The notes beneath the pieces are model-generated. The model saw only the letters and a program-made list of their open reading frames with translations, searched no databases and had not been told where the DNA came from. Positions 45,107 to 54,106 of a DNA stretch of 64,000 nucleotides are shown piece by piece. The DNA is from Vibrio sp. BS-M-Sm-2 (GTDB lineage Bacteria; Pseudomonadota; Gammaproteobacteria; Enterobacterales; Vibrionaceae), in assembly GCF_041504345.1 (NCBI RefSeq), contig NZ_CP167895.1, positions 868,001-932,000 of the forward strand, given 5' to 3'. The position numbers were made by a program, and so were the translations under genes. The stretch's first letter is position 1; every line of letters begins with the position of its first letter.

Positions 45107-45481
45107 ATGAAGAAAGTACTATTGGCAACCTTGTTTAGTGTTGCTGCGTTAGCAGGATGCAGCCAGAAGGCTGAGGTTTTAGCTCAATCACAAGAAAATG
45201 CGAACCCTATCTGTAGCACTCAAAACCTAACTGGTGGTTGGTCGCAAAGCGATATCACACCAGAAGCTAAGCAAGCTCTAGACGCGGTTCTTGGCCAAAT
45301 GAATACTTCAGCTGAGCTCAAGCAGATCTTGAGTGTTAGAACTCAGGTCGTCGCGGGTTTGAACTATGCTATCGAATTTGAAATGGATAATGGTGAAGTG
45401 TGGAATACCATCGTATATCGATCTCTACAGGGTGACATCGAAATGACGCAACCGGCACAGAAAGGTCGTTTGTGTTCATAG
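45107..45481 (+). CDS. Cystatin-like lipoprotein
   Basis: 124 aa lipoprotein with lipobox LAGC (Cys18). The mature part resembles cystatins, cysteine-protease inhibitors: a TGGWS segment (42-46) near the N-terminus, a long helix (about 52-63), and the hallmark QxVxG as Gln80-Val-Val-Ala-Gly84 (VRTQVVAGLNYAIEFEM). Two remaining cysteines (36 and 123) could form a disulfide. Start supported by GAGGGT upstream. Single-gene unit with a T-tailed hairpin downstream. It may guard envelope proteins from host or own proteases; that is inference. Confidence 0.7.
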   Translation: MKKVLLATLFSVAALAGCSQKAEVLAQSQENANPICSTQNLTGGWSQSDITPEAKQALDAVLGQMNTSAELKQILSVRTQVVAGLNYAIEFEMDNGEVWNTIVYRSLQGDIEMTQPAQKGRLCS

Positions 45482-45525
45482 TCTAGATGCGTCTGTACTT
45501 TGTTAGATAGACTGCAAATAAAAAT

Positions 45526-45550
45526 AGCTCCTTATTGGGAGCCATTTTTG
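45526..45550 (+). terminator. Terminator of the cystatin-like gene
   Basis: Short GCTCC/GGAGC stem with TTATTG loop, followed by CCATTTTTG, 45 bases after the stop codon. Confidence 0.6.
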
Positions 45551-45579
45551 TTTTTAAGAAGACTGATTATTGAACGTTT

Positions 45580-46158
45580 TTAGTTGGCCAGCTCGGGGAC
45601 AGCTAACTCTTGAATACAAGCTCGGCTGATGTCTTCATCAATGTAAGCCATACCCAGCTTGTTCAAGTAATCCATACGATCAGCAGTGCGAAGTTCAATA
45701 TCAGGGCCTGCGATGTTGTTCTCTTGATAAACCTTAGCCATGTGAGCCATGAATTGCTCGCCCACACTCATCATTAACAGGCTCATCGCACCCACGTCCG
45801 GTCTTACTTTGGCACGTTGCTTTTCAGACAGGTTTACCGCTAACACGATAGGCTGTTCTTCACCTTCGAAGCGAACACTGCGCTCACGAACGGTTTGTTG
45901 CGCCCAGTAATACGCCAGTTCTTTACTCTGAGTCAGGAACACTGGTTCAACCGACTCGGTGTAGTTATTGCCAATCGTTGCCATGGTTTTTGAAGCGGCT
46001 TCATTGAGTGCTTTGTCTCCAGAACGTTTCAGTCCTTGGCCTTTAATTGAAGCAAGCAAGGCTGAAGACGTGCCGTGATACCAAGTATCACCCGTTGCGA
46101 AACCAGTTTCCGATAGCAGCGTTTTTGCATCTTGTAGGTGTTTAGGTATTGAAGTCAT
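45580..46158 (-). CDS. Protein with ADP-ribosyltransferase-fold-like motifs, beside isocitrate lyase
   Basis: 192 aa, cytoplasmic. I start at ATG 46158. Motifs recall the ART/PARP-type fold: TWYHGTSSALLASIKGQGL with His28-Gly-Thr, and VFLTQSKELAYYWAQQT (73-89), in the order and spacing where NAD-binding H and the following Y/S-containing strand and helix occur. A candidate catalytic Glu is not certain. It lies 210 bases downstream of aceA on the same strand. I do not recognise a named family. If the fold is right it may modify a protein or nucleic acid; function is unknown. Confidence 0.55.
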   Translation of the reverse strand: MTSIPKHLQDAKTLLSETGFATGDTWYHGTSSALLASIKGQGLKRSGDKALNEAASKTMATIGNNYTESVEPVFLTQSKELAYYWAQQTVRERSVRFEGEEQPIVLAVNLSEKQRAKVRPDVGAMSLLMMSVGEQFMAHMAKVYQENNIAGPDIELRTADRMDYLNKLGMAYIDEDISRACIQELAVPELAN

Positions 46159-46270
46159 AGGCACTCTCGATCAAAAGAAATATCAACAAACAGGAATCTC
46201 AACAACATGAATACAGTTAGCTTAAACAGATGTTGCTTAGCTGACCGTAGTGTAGAACACAATTCTTAGA

Positions 46271-46357
46271 CTTTGAGATAAAGCCGGCAGTACAAGCTTT
46301 ATCTCAAAGCCTTCCCCGGATCTTACCGAAGTAAGAGAGAAGGGCGGGGGAGGCTTT
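46271..46357 (-). repeat. Two overlapping hairpins in the aceA 3' region
   Basis: Hairpin A: AAAGCCTTCCCC (46306-46317) with GGGGGAGGCTTT (46346-46357), enclosing TCTTAC-CGAA-GTAAGA. Hairpin B: CTTTGAGATAAAGC (46271-46284) with GCTTTATCTCAAAG (46296-46309), a perfect 14 bp. They share 46306-46309, so they compete. Neither has a T tract. Confidence 0.75.
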
Positions 46358-46368
46358 AGTTTTAGCGA

Positions 46369-47967
46369 TTAATCAAATTGGTTAGACGTATTCGCTTCGC
46401 CCGCTGCTTTCAGTGCATTCTCACCAGCAAAGTACTCTTTGTGGTCATCACCGATGTCTGAACCAGACATGTTTTGGTGTTTAACACATGCGATACCTTG
46501 GCGGATCTCTTTACGTTGAACATTTGCAACGTAACCTAACATGCCTTGGTCGCCGAAGTACTCTTTCGCAAGGTTGTCGGTAGACAGCGCTGCAGTGTGG
46601 TAAGTCGGTAGCGTAATCAAGTGGTGGAAGATACCCGCTTCACGAGATGCGTCCGCTTGGAATGTACGAATCTTCTCGTCAGCACTTGCAGACAGTTCAG
46701 TTTCGTCGTATTCCGCGCTCATTAGGTTTGCACGGTCGTAAGCTGATACATCCTTACCTTCAGCAACCAATGCATCATATGCTTGCTGACGGAAGTTTAG
46801 CGTCCAGTTGAATGATGGAGAGTTGTTGTAAACCAGTTTCGCGTTAGGGTGAACTTCACGAACGCCGTCCATCATCTCTTTGATTTGACCGATATGTGGC
46901 TTCTCAGTCTCAATCCAAAGTAGGTCAGCACCTGCGTTGATTGCTTCAATACAGTCGAATACACAACGGTCTTCACCAGTACCTTGGCGGAATTGGTATA
47001 AGCCTGAAGGTAGACGCTTAGGTCGAACTAGTTTGCCGTCACGGTTAAAGCAAACATCGCCTTCTGCCATATCTGCAACATCGATCTCTTCAACATCTAG
47101 GTATGAGTTGTAGATATCACCTTGGTCGCCCGGCTCTTTCACTACTGCGATTTCTTTTGTTAGACCTGCACCTTGAGAATCGGTACGAGCAACAATAACG
47201 CCGTTGTCGATGCCTAGTTCAAGGAAAGCGTAACGAAGTGCGCGAAGTTTTGCGTGGAAGTCAGCGTGTGGAACCGTTACTTTGCCGTCTTGGTGACCAC
47301 ATTGCTTCTCATCGGCAACTTGGTTTTCAATTTGTAGACAACATGCGCCCGCTTCAATCATCTGCTTAGCCATTAGGTAAGTCGCTTCTGCGTTACCGAA
47401 ACCTGCATCGATATCCGCGATGATTGGCACCACGTGTGTTACGTGATTGTCGATTTTGTCTTGAATACGATCTTGTAGGTTAACGTCGCCCGCTTCACGT
47501 GCAGCGTCTAGCTCACGGAATAAACCACCCAGTTCACGTGCATCAGCTTGGCGCAGGAATGTATATAGTTCTTCTACTAGGCCTGCAACCGATGTTTTCT
47601 CATGCATTGATTGGTCTGGAAGTGGACCAAAGTCTGAGCGAAGTGCAGCAACCATCCAACCTGAAAGGTATAGGTAGCGTCGGTCTGTTTTACCATCAAA
47701 GTGCTTCTTAATAGAAATCAGCTTTTGTTGACCGATAAAACCATGCCAGCAACCTAAAGACTGAGTGTATTGAGAGCTGTCTTTATCGTAAGCCTCCATA
47801 TCCGCACGCATGATATCTGCCGTGTATTGCGCGATATCTAGACCTGTTTTGAATTTGTTTTGAGCTCGCATACGAGCAGCAGATTCAGCATTGATTGCAT
47901 CCCATGGAGCACCTGCAGCGCTTTTTGCAACTTCTATCATTTCGATATCTTGTGTAATTTGCGACAT
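46369..47967 (-). CDS. aceA: Isocitrate lyase
   Basis: 532 aa, the long form found in pseudomonads and vibrios. It cleaves isocitrate to succinate and glyoxylate, the first step of the glyoxylate shunt. The catalytic signature is DEKQCGHQDGK (KQCGH replaces KKCGH of the short form); metal ligands lie in VVPIIADIDAGFGNAEATY; SPSFNWTLNF is the substrate loop. It is divergent from a LysR gene and separated by it from malate synthase. Confidence 0.95.
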   Translation of the reverse strand: MSQITQDIEMIEVAKSAAGAPWDAINAESAARMRAQNKFKTGLDIAQYTADIMRADMEAYDKDSSQYTQSLGCWHGFIGQQKLISIKKHFDGKTDRRYLYLSGWMVAALRSDFGPLPDQSMHEKTSVAGLVEELYTFLRQADARELGGLFRELDAAREAGDVNLQDRIQDKIDNHVTHVVPIIADIDAGFGNAEATYLMAKQMIEAGACCLQIENQVADEKQCGHQDGKVTVPHADFHAKLRALRYAFLELGIDNGVIVARTDSQGAGLTKEIAVVKEPGDQGDIYNSYLDVEEIDVADMAEGDVCFNRDGKLVRPKRLPSGLYQFRQGTGEDRCVFDCIEAINAGADLLWIETEKPHIGQIKEMMDGVREVHPNAKLVYNNSPSFNWTLNFRQQAYDALVAEGKDVSAYDRANLMSAEYDETELSASADEKIRTFQADASREAGIFHHLITLPTYHTAALSTDNLAKEYFGDQGMLGYVANVQRKEIRQGIACVKHQNMSGSDIGDDHKEYFAGENALKAAGEANTSNQFD

Positions 47968-48097
47968 AACTATTCCTTAGTTTCACGTGGGGTATGGTTG
48001 CCAAATTGGCTTGGATTAAAACTTTGCTATGGACAAAGAATAACCACGCATGTGATAATTTTGTTAATTTATAGTTATTATATTCGGTATTTTTCTT

Positions 48098-49051
48098 ATG
48101 AATATTGCTCGTATAGACCTTAATTTGCTTGTGTATTTAGACATGTTGCTGCGTGAAAGAAACGTTACACGAGCGGCAAATCAATTAGGAATAACTCAAC
48201 CAGCCATGAGTAATGGACTGCGCCGACTGCGTGATCTGTTTGAAGACCCACTATTGGTGAGAACCAGTGAAGGGATGGTGCCGACCGAGCGCGCGCAAAA
48301 GTTGCAACCACTGATTCGCAACATCTTGGCGAATGTAGAAAAGACACTCCAGCCGACCACAGAGTTTAATGCAGAAGACAGTGAACGCGTGTTTCGTATC
48401 ATGGCGAGTGACTATGCTGAGTCGACCATTATTCAACCGCTATTGAAAAAACTGAGCGAGATAGCGCCGAAAATACGACTGGATATAATGACGCCAAGTG
48501 ATGTGAGCTATCAGGATGTTGAGCAAGGCACAGTGGATATTATCATCAACCGTTTTGATGACATTCCACAGTCCTTTCACCAGATGAGCCTTTGGCACGA
48601 CGGGTTCTCTTGCCTATTTAGCTGTGATAATCCAATAGCCGATAACTTTGATATTTTGTCTTATTTAAAGGCGCAACATATCTGGGTAAGTAAGACAGGT
48701 ATGGGAACCGGAGTGGGAATCAACCCAAGTGAAGCGCAAAAGCTCGGTTGGATTGACGAAGCATTAATGCGCATTGGTAAAACCCGAAATATCACGGTAT
48801 TTACCCGACATTACCTATCTGCGATTCTCTTCGCTCAGCAGAAAAACCTTATCCTTACTATTCCAACCAAAGCCGCGCAATTGCAGCGCAACAACCCTAA
48901 TTTGTTAATCAAACCAGCTCCATTTGCGATTGAACCCTTTGAGGTGAAGATGGCGTGGAGCCCATTGTTACAAACCAATCCAGACCACCAGTGGATGCGT
49001 CGCTTAATCAAAAGTGTCGCCAATGAAATCGAAAGTGGTGTGACGGGATAA
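48098..49051 (+). CDS. LysR-family regulator, between aceA and glcB
   Basis: 317 aa; helix-turn-helix RIDLNLLVYLDMLLRERNVTRAANQLGITQPAMSNGLRRLRDLFED followed by an effector-binding domain. It is divergent from aceA (130 bases) and 117 bases before malate synthase on the same strand, so it probably controls the glyoxylate shunt genes. The effector is unknown. Confidence 0.9.
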   Translation: MNIARIDLNLLVYLDMLLRERNVTRAANQLGITQPAMSNGLRRLRDLFEDPLLVRTSEGMVPTERAQKLQPLIRNILANVEKTLQPTTEFNAEDSERVFRIMASDYAESTIIQPLLKKLSEIAPKIRLDIMTPSDVSYQDVEQGTVDIIINRFDDIPQSFHQMSLWHDGFSCLFSCDNPIADNFDILSYLKAQHIWVSKTGMGTGVGINPSEAQKLGWIDEALMRIGKTRNITVFTRHYLSAILFAQQKNLILTIPTKAAQLQRNNPNLLIKPAPFAIEPFEVKMAWSPLLQTNPDHQWMRRLIKSVANEIESGVTG

Positions 49052-49168
49052 CACAGTTTTTGTGGTATTTCTTTTGTGAATATCCAATATAAACGGCATA
49101 AATTAGCTAAATTTTCGTCAGTTACGTAAATTTATTTAGTAGTCAGCGGTTAATTTGAGAGAGATTTT

Positions 49169-51355
49169 ATGAGCAGTCGTATTCAACAGGGAAGCTTGAG
49201 CATTGATAGCACCCTCTACCAATTAATTAATGAGCAGGTCATTCCTGGAACAGGCATTGTCGCAGAGGACTTTTGGCAATCTTTCGCAGCCATCCTTAAA
49301 GACCTGGCACCAAAGAACCGTGCTTTGCTTATCAAGCGTGAAGATCTTCAACATCAGATTGATGTTTGGCACCAAGAGCGTGCTGGTCAAACACTGGATG
49401 CAGCAGAGTATAAACAGTTCTTACAGCAGATTGGCTACCTTGTACCAGAGGGCGAAGACTTCCAAGTGACCACCGCAAGCGTAGAGCCTGAAATCGCAAC
49501 ACAAGCTGGGCCGCAGCTTGTGGTGCCTATCATGAACGCGCGATTTGCACTTAACGCAGCAAACGCGCGCTGGGGCAGTTTATACGATGCGCTCTACGGC
49601 ACTGATGTGATCAGCGAAAGCGACGGCGCAGAGAAAGGTGGAAGCTTTAACCCTGTTCGTGGCGCTAAAGTAGTGAGCTATGCTCGCGGGTTCCTTGATG
49701 ACGCCGCACCGCTGAATGGTGTTTCTCATAAAGACGTGACCAAATACAGCATCAGCAATGTGAGCATTGGCAACACGCTGACAGCGACGTTAGATAATGG
49801 CGAAGAAGTCACTCTCATTGATCGCAACCAATTTATTGGTTATCAAGGAGACGCAAGCGCGCCTTCTTGCATCCTGCTTAAACACAACAATCTCCATATC
49901 GAAATTCAAATCGATCCGAGCGCGCCAATTGGTAGCGTTGATGTGGCGGGCATTAAAGATGTGCTGGTGGAATCGGCACTGACCACGATTATGGATTGCG
50001 AAGATTCTGTCGCTGCGGTTGACGGTGAAGATAAAGCATTGGCTTATCGCAACTGGTTAGGCTTAATGAAGGGCGACCTGCAAGAGTCGCTAGAGAAAAA
50101 CGGTAAAACCATCGTTCGTAACCTAAACCCCGATCGTCAATACACCAGTGTGACGGGTGGTGAAATCTCGCTTAAAGGTCGCAGCATGTTGTTCATACGC
50201 AATGTGGGCCACTTAATGACAAACCCTGCGATTATTGATGCCGATGGTAATGAAGTGCCTGAAGGTATCATGGATGGCATGGTGACATCGCTCATCGCAA
50301 TGCACGATTTAAAGGGTAATAGCCCTTACCAAAACTCGACCGCGAACAGCATCAATATAGTAAAACCTAAGATGCATGGCCCTGAAGAAGTGGCTTTCAC
50401 CAATGAACTGTTTGGTCGCATTGAAGATGCATTAGGTTTAGATCGCTTCACGATTAAAGTCGGTATCATGGACGAAGAGCGTCGTACCTCTGTGAACTTG
50501 AAAGAGTGTATTCGCGCAGCCAAAGACCGTGTCGTATTTATCAACACAGGTTTCCTAGACCGCACGGGTGATGAGATCCATACCAGTATGGAGGCGGGTC
50601 CTTTTGCTCCTAAAACACAGCTTAAAACCATGACATGGATTGGCGCATACGAAGATCAAAACGTTGATCTTGGCTTAGCTTGTGGCCTGCAAGGTAAAGC
50701 CCAGATTGGTAAAGGTATGTGGCCAGAGCCAGATAACATGGCCAAGATGATGGACGCGAAAATTGGACACCCACAAGCTGGTGCCAATACCGCTTGGGTT
50801 CCTTCTCCAACTGCGGCTACTCTGCATGCCTTGCACTATCACAAGGTGAGTGTTCCTAGCCGTCAGAAAGAGCTTCGTGAGCGTGTGAGAGCAAATGTTG
50901 ACGATATTCTTACTATCCCGCTGCTAGGCAATCAAAAGCTGACTGCTCAAGATATCCAAAATGAACTGGACAACAATACGCAAGGCATTCTTGGTTACGT
51001 AGTTCGTTGGATTGACCAAGGCGTAGGTTGTTCGAAAGTGCCTGATATCAACGATGTAGGACTAATGGAAGACCGTGCGACGCTGCGTATTTCAAGCCAA
51101 CACATCGCTAACTGGCTACGTCACGGTATTTGCGAGGAAGCCCAAGTAATGAAAACCATGAAGCGCATGGCAGCTGTGGTTGATGAGCAAAATGTTGGGG
51201 ATCCAAGCTACCAAAACATGGCACCTGATTTCGAAAACAGCATTGCGTTTTCAGCAGCGTGTCAGTTGGTATTTGAAGGCTGTGCTCAGCCGAGTGGTTA
51301 TACCGAGCCAGTGTTACACGCGATGCGCCTAAAGCTGAAAGCGCAGAGTGCTTGA
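49169..51355 (+). CDS. glcB: Malate synthase G
   Basis: 728 aa, the usual length of the monomeric G form (about 720). It condenses glyoxylate with acetyl-CoA to malate. Family segments: TTIMDCEDSVAAVDGEDK with the Mg-binding acidic residues, FTIKVGIMDEERRTSVNLKECI, and GKGMWPEPDNMAKMMDAKIGHPQAGANTAWVPSP. The start has GAGAGA upstream. A strong terminator follows. Together with aceA it completes the shunt. Confidence 0.95.
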   Translation: MSSRIQQGSLSIDSTLYQLINEQVIPGTGIVAEDFWQSFAAILKDLAPKNRALLIKREDLQHQIDVWHQERAGQTLDAAEYKQFLQQIGYLVPEGEDFQVTTASVEPEIATQAGPQLVVPIMNARFALNAANARWGSLYDALYGTDVISESDGAEKGGSFNPVRGAKVVSYARGFLDDAAPLNGVSHKDVTKYSISNVSIGNTLTATLDNGEEVTLIDRNQFIGYQGDASAPSCILLKHNNLHIEIQIDPSAPIGSVDVAGIKDVLVESALTTIMDCEDSVAAVDGEDKALAYRNWLGLMKGDLQESLEKNGKTIVRNLNPDRQYTSVTGGEISLKGRSMLFIRNVGHLMTNPAIIDADGNEVPEGIMDGMVTSLIAMHDLKGNSPYQNSTANSINIVKPKMHGPEEVAFTNELFGRIEDALGLDRFTIKVGIMDEERRTSVNLKECIRAAKDRVVFINTGFLDRTGDEIHTSMEAGPFAPKTQLKTMTWIGAYEDQNVDLGLACGLQGKAQIGKGMWPEPDNMAKMMDAKIGHPQAGANTAWVPSPTAATLHALHYHKVSVPSRQKELRERVRANVDDILTIPLLGNQKLTAQDIQNELDNNTQGILGYVVRWIDQGVGCSKVPDINDVGLMEDRATLRISSQHIANWLRHGICEEAQVMKTMKRMAAVVDEQNVGDPSYQNMAPDFENSIAFSAACQLVFEGCAQPSGYTEPVLHAMRLKLKAQSA

Positions 51356-51491
51356 GTCGGAAAGTGCTGAGTCGCAGATAAGCGAAAGCACAAAAAAGCC
51401 TAAATCACTGAAATAGCAAGGTGATCTAATAATAAAAACAGAGAAAGAAAAAATACTAAAAAAAGAAACCCCCTTTAACCGAGCCCAAGGT

Positions 51492-51520
51492 GCCGCGCTT
51501 TATAGCGCGGCTTTTTTTTT
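51492..51520 (+). terminator. Terminator of malate synthase gene
   Basis: GCCGCGCT/AGCGCGGC, 4-base loop, nine T in a row, about 140 bases after the stop codon. A short imperfect direct repeat (GGGATCTGAGATT / GGGATCAGAGATT) follows it. Confidence 0.92.
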
Positions 51521-51640
51521 AGCTTTTAGTTAGGTACGGGATCTGAGATTGGATTCGGGATCAGAGATTAGAAATGAAAAACAGTTATCTTATCTCCCAC
51601 CAAACCTAATTTTCGCCAAAACCTTAGTTCCCAACGAAGC

Positions 51641-53068
51641 TTAGTTGCTACCAAAACATAAATACTTTATATCCATGTACTCATCGATGCCTTCTTTAGC
51701 ACCTTCACGGCCAATACCTGATTGCTTAACCCCACCGAAAGGTGCAACCTCAGTTGAGATCATGCCGTCGTTAATGCCAACCATACCGTACTCAAGCGCT
51801 TCTGCTACCTTCCATACTCGGTGGATATTCTGGCTGTAGAAGTAAGACGCTAAACCATAAATGGTGTCGTTTGCCATTTCGATCAGCTCTTCATCGCTGT
51901 CGAACTTCATAACAGGAGCGACAGGGCCAAAGATCTCTTGTTGAACGATGTCCATATCGTGCTTCACGTCTTTAAGAATGACAGGCTGAATGAACAATCC
52001 CGCAAGCTCTTGAGCTGGGGTGACAGGCTGGGCACCTTGTTCAATGGCGCGGTCAATCAAACCTTGGATGTTCTGTTTTGCTCTTTCACTAATCACTGGG
52101 CCAATGTTGACGCCCGCGTCTAAGCCGTTGCCAATTTTGAGCTGCTGCACTGCTTGGTCGAATTTAGCCACAAACTCATCGTGCACTTTGCTATGAACAT
52201 AGAATCGGTTAGCACAAACACAGGTTTGGCCTGCATTACGGAATTTCGAAGCCATTGCGCCTTGAACCGCAGCATCGATGTCCGCATCGTCAAACACAAC
52301 AAACGGAGCATTACCGCCAAGTTCCATCGAGGTGCGTTTGATGCCTTTTGCCGCTTGAGCCATCAAGATACTGCCGACGCGAGTAGAACCAGTAAAAGAG
52401 ATCTTCTTGATCAATGGATGTGATGTGAATAGCTCACCAATCTGTTCTGGGCTGTCACCCAATACCACTTGAAGCAGATCTTTAGGGATACCCGCTTGGT
52501 AAGCCAGCTCAACAACAGCAAACGCAGAAAGTGGCGTTTCGTCAGAAGGCTTCACAATAAAACTACACCCAGCCGCCAATGCAGGCGCAGCTTTACGAGT
52601 GATCATCGCAATCGGGAAGTTCCACGGTGTGATGGCACATGCGACGCCAATCGGCTGCTTGATCGTCACCAAACGCTTATCCCCGGCGGTGCTTGGAATC
52701 GAGTCACCATAAGTGCGCTTAGCTTCTTCGGCGAACCATTCAATAAAGCTTGCGCCATAAACCACTTCGCCCGCGGCTTCTGCCAATGGCTTGCCTTGTT
52801 CTATCGTCATTAAATGAGCAAGGTCATCCTTGTTTTCGAGGATCAGTTGATGCCAAGCTTTTAGTATTGCAGCGCGAGATTTAGCCGGAATTTTCGCCCA
52901 CTCTTTCTGCGCAATATGAGCTCGCTCGATAGCACTGTCCAATTCCGCCTCAGATGAGATAGGCGCATGCCCAATAAGCTCACCTGTTGCTGGATTGGTC
53001 ACGGCAACCGCGTTATTCGCTTCTGTCACCATAAAAGAGAGTAAGCGCTGGTTATTAATTTCTAGCAT
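51641..53068 (-). CDS. NAD(P)-dependent succinate-semialdehyde dehydrogenase (GabD-like)
   Basis: 475 aa aldehyde dehydrogenase. NAD fold motif FTGSTRVGSILM, general base Glu in SMELGGNAPFVVF, and nucleophile Cys in FRNAGQTCVCANRFYV; the CVC pair is the redox-switch arrangement of GabD-type enzymes. C-terminal FGGVKQSGIGREGAKEGIDEYMDIKYLC is typical of GabD/DavD. It converts a C4 or C5 semialdehyde to the acid; with its sulfonate neighbours, a sulfo- or amino-aldehyde substrate is possible. It is 94 bases downstream of an IclR gene on the same strand. Confidence 0.85.
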   Translation of the reverse strand: MLEINNQRLLSFMVTEANNAVAVTNPATGELIGHAPISSEAELDSAIERAHIAQKEWAKIPAKSRAAILKAWHQLILENKDDLAHLMTIEQGKPLAEAAGEVVYGASFIEWFAEEAKRTYGDSIPSTAGDKRLVTIKQPIGVACAITPWNFPIAMITRKAAPALAAGCSFIVKPSDETPLSAFAVVELAYQAGIPKDLLQVVLGDSPEQIGELFTSHPLIKKISFTGSTRVGSILMAQAAKGIKRTSMELGGNAPFVVFDDADIDAAVQGAMASKFRNAGQTCVCANRFYVHSKVHDEFVAKFDQAVQQLKIGNGLDAGVNIGPVISERAKQNIQGLIDRAIEQGAQPVTPAQELAGLFIQPVILKDVKHDMDIVQQEIFGPVAPVMKFDSDEELIEMANDTIYGLASYFYSQNIHRVWKVAEALEYGMVGINDGMISTEVAPFGGVKQSGIGREGAKEGIDEYMDIKYLCFGSN

Positions 53069-53162
53069 GTGATTCCTTCTTGATGATTACTTAACACGTG
53101 TTGGTGCTGTTATTGAGTTGATGTCTATGGCAGAGCTGATGATTCACATTAGCTTGCCAAGG

Positions 53163-53951
53163 TTATTCTTGCGCCCAGTTGTCTGCTTCTATCTTCGCCA
53201 GTGCTTTCGCGGCTTTTTGTAGAGCAGGTAGGAACTTAATCGCTTCATCTGGCTTTACTCGAATCACAGGTGCTTGGATTGCTAAGCCGAGATTAGATTG
53301 GCCCGTAGGCGATGGAATGAGTACCGCAATACACACCAAACCCGGCAGAAACTCTTCGTCATCAATCGCAAAGCCTTGGATCTTCGCTTCTTCGATATCT
53401 TGCTCTAACACTGAGTAGTCGGTGATGGTTTTCACTGTGTACTGAGTCAGCGGCACATTTTCGATCAGTCTTCTGCGTTGTGATTTCGACATGTGAGCCA
53501 AAAACAGTTTGCCTGTCGCAGAGCAGTGAACAGGAACGCGAGAGCCGGGTTGTAGGTGGAAGCGAAGTGGTGCTTCGGTCTCTGCACGGTCAAGGTAGAT
53601 GATCTCACCGCTCGATAGTGCGGTTAGGTTGCAGCTTTCGCCGACTTCTGCTCGAAGGTTTTCAAGAATCGTGCGTCGTGCACTGTGCATGGTGCTGTTG
53701 AACAGTAGGTTTTCTGCAAGTTTTCTGAGTCGAATACCAGAGCTGTAATGCTTTTCATCACCGTCTCTTTGAATGATGCCTGCGGATTCTAATTGTTGCA
53801 GCATACGGTGCAGAGTGGGCTTCGGTAGTCCTGTTTCTTCGACGAGCCCTTGAAGGGAAATAAACTCGTCTTTTTGCGCTATCACCTCTAATAGTGCAAA
53901 AAGTCGGAGAGTGGGCGTATCTCCTTGAACTTGTGGTGTTTCTGTTTGCAT
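53163..53951 (-). CDS. IclR-family transcriptional regulator
   Basis: 262 aa from ATG 53951, preceded by AAGGA; longer forms from 53963 or 53996 are possible. N-terminal winged helix (LRLFALLEVIAQKDEFISLQGLVEETGLPKPTLHRMLQQLESAGII) and the IclR effector domain (GSRVPVHCSATGKLFLAHM, GFAIDDEEFLPGLVCIAVLI). Divergent from pta and upstream of the aldehyde dehydrogenase. A shared sequence TGGAACAATT before pta and xsc could be its site. Confidence 0.9.
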   Translation of the reverse strand: MQTETPQVQGDTPTLRLFALLEVIAQKDEFISLQGLVEETGLPKPTLHRMLQQLESAGIIQRDGDEKHYSSGIRLRKLAENLLFNSTMHSARRTILENLRAEVGESCNLTALSSGEIIYLDRAETEAPLRFHLQPGSRVPVHCSATGKLFLAHMSKSQRRRLIENVPLTQYTVKTITDYSVLEQDIEEAKIQGFAIDDEEFLPGLVCIAVLIPSPTGQSNLGLAIQAPVIRVKPDEAIKFLPALQKAAKALAKIEADNWAQE

Positions 53952-54071
53952 ACAGTGATTCATCCTTGCGATATGTCTATGTGTAAGAGTGTACATACCA
54001 AATCAATATTCTTCAATTATCTGAATAAAATTTGACCTTTTTTATTATTTCAATAATATAAATGTAAATTA

Positions 54072-54081
54072 TGGAACAATT
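54072..54081 (+). promoter_or_regulatory. Candidate IclR half-site before pta
   Basis: TGGAACAATT, whose exact reverse complement occurs before xsc (58909-58918). It resembles one half of the E. coli IclR consensus TGGAAATNATTTCCA. Confidence 0.4.
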
Positions 54082-54106
54082 AATCTCAATAAATGGAATT
54101 TTTAAA

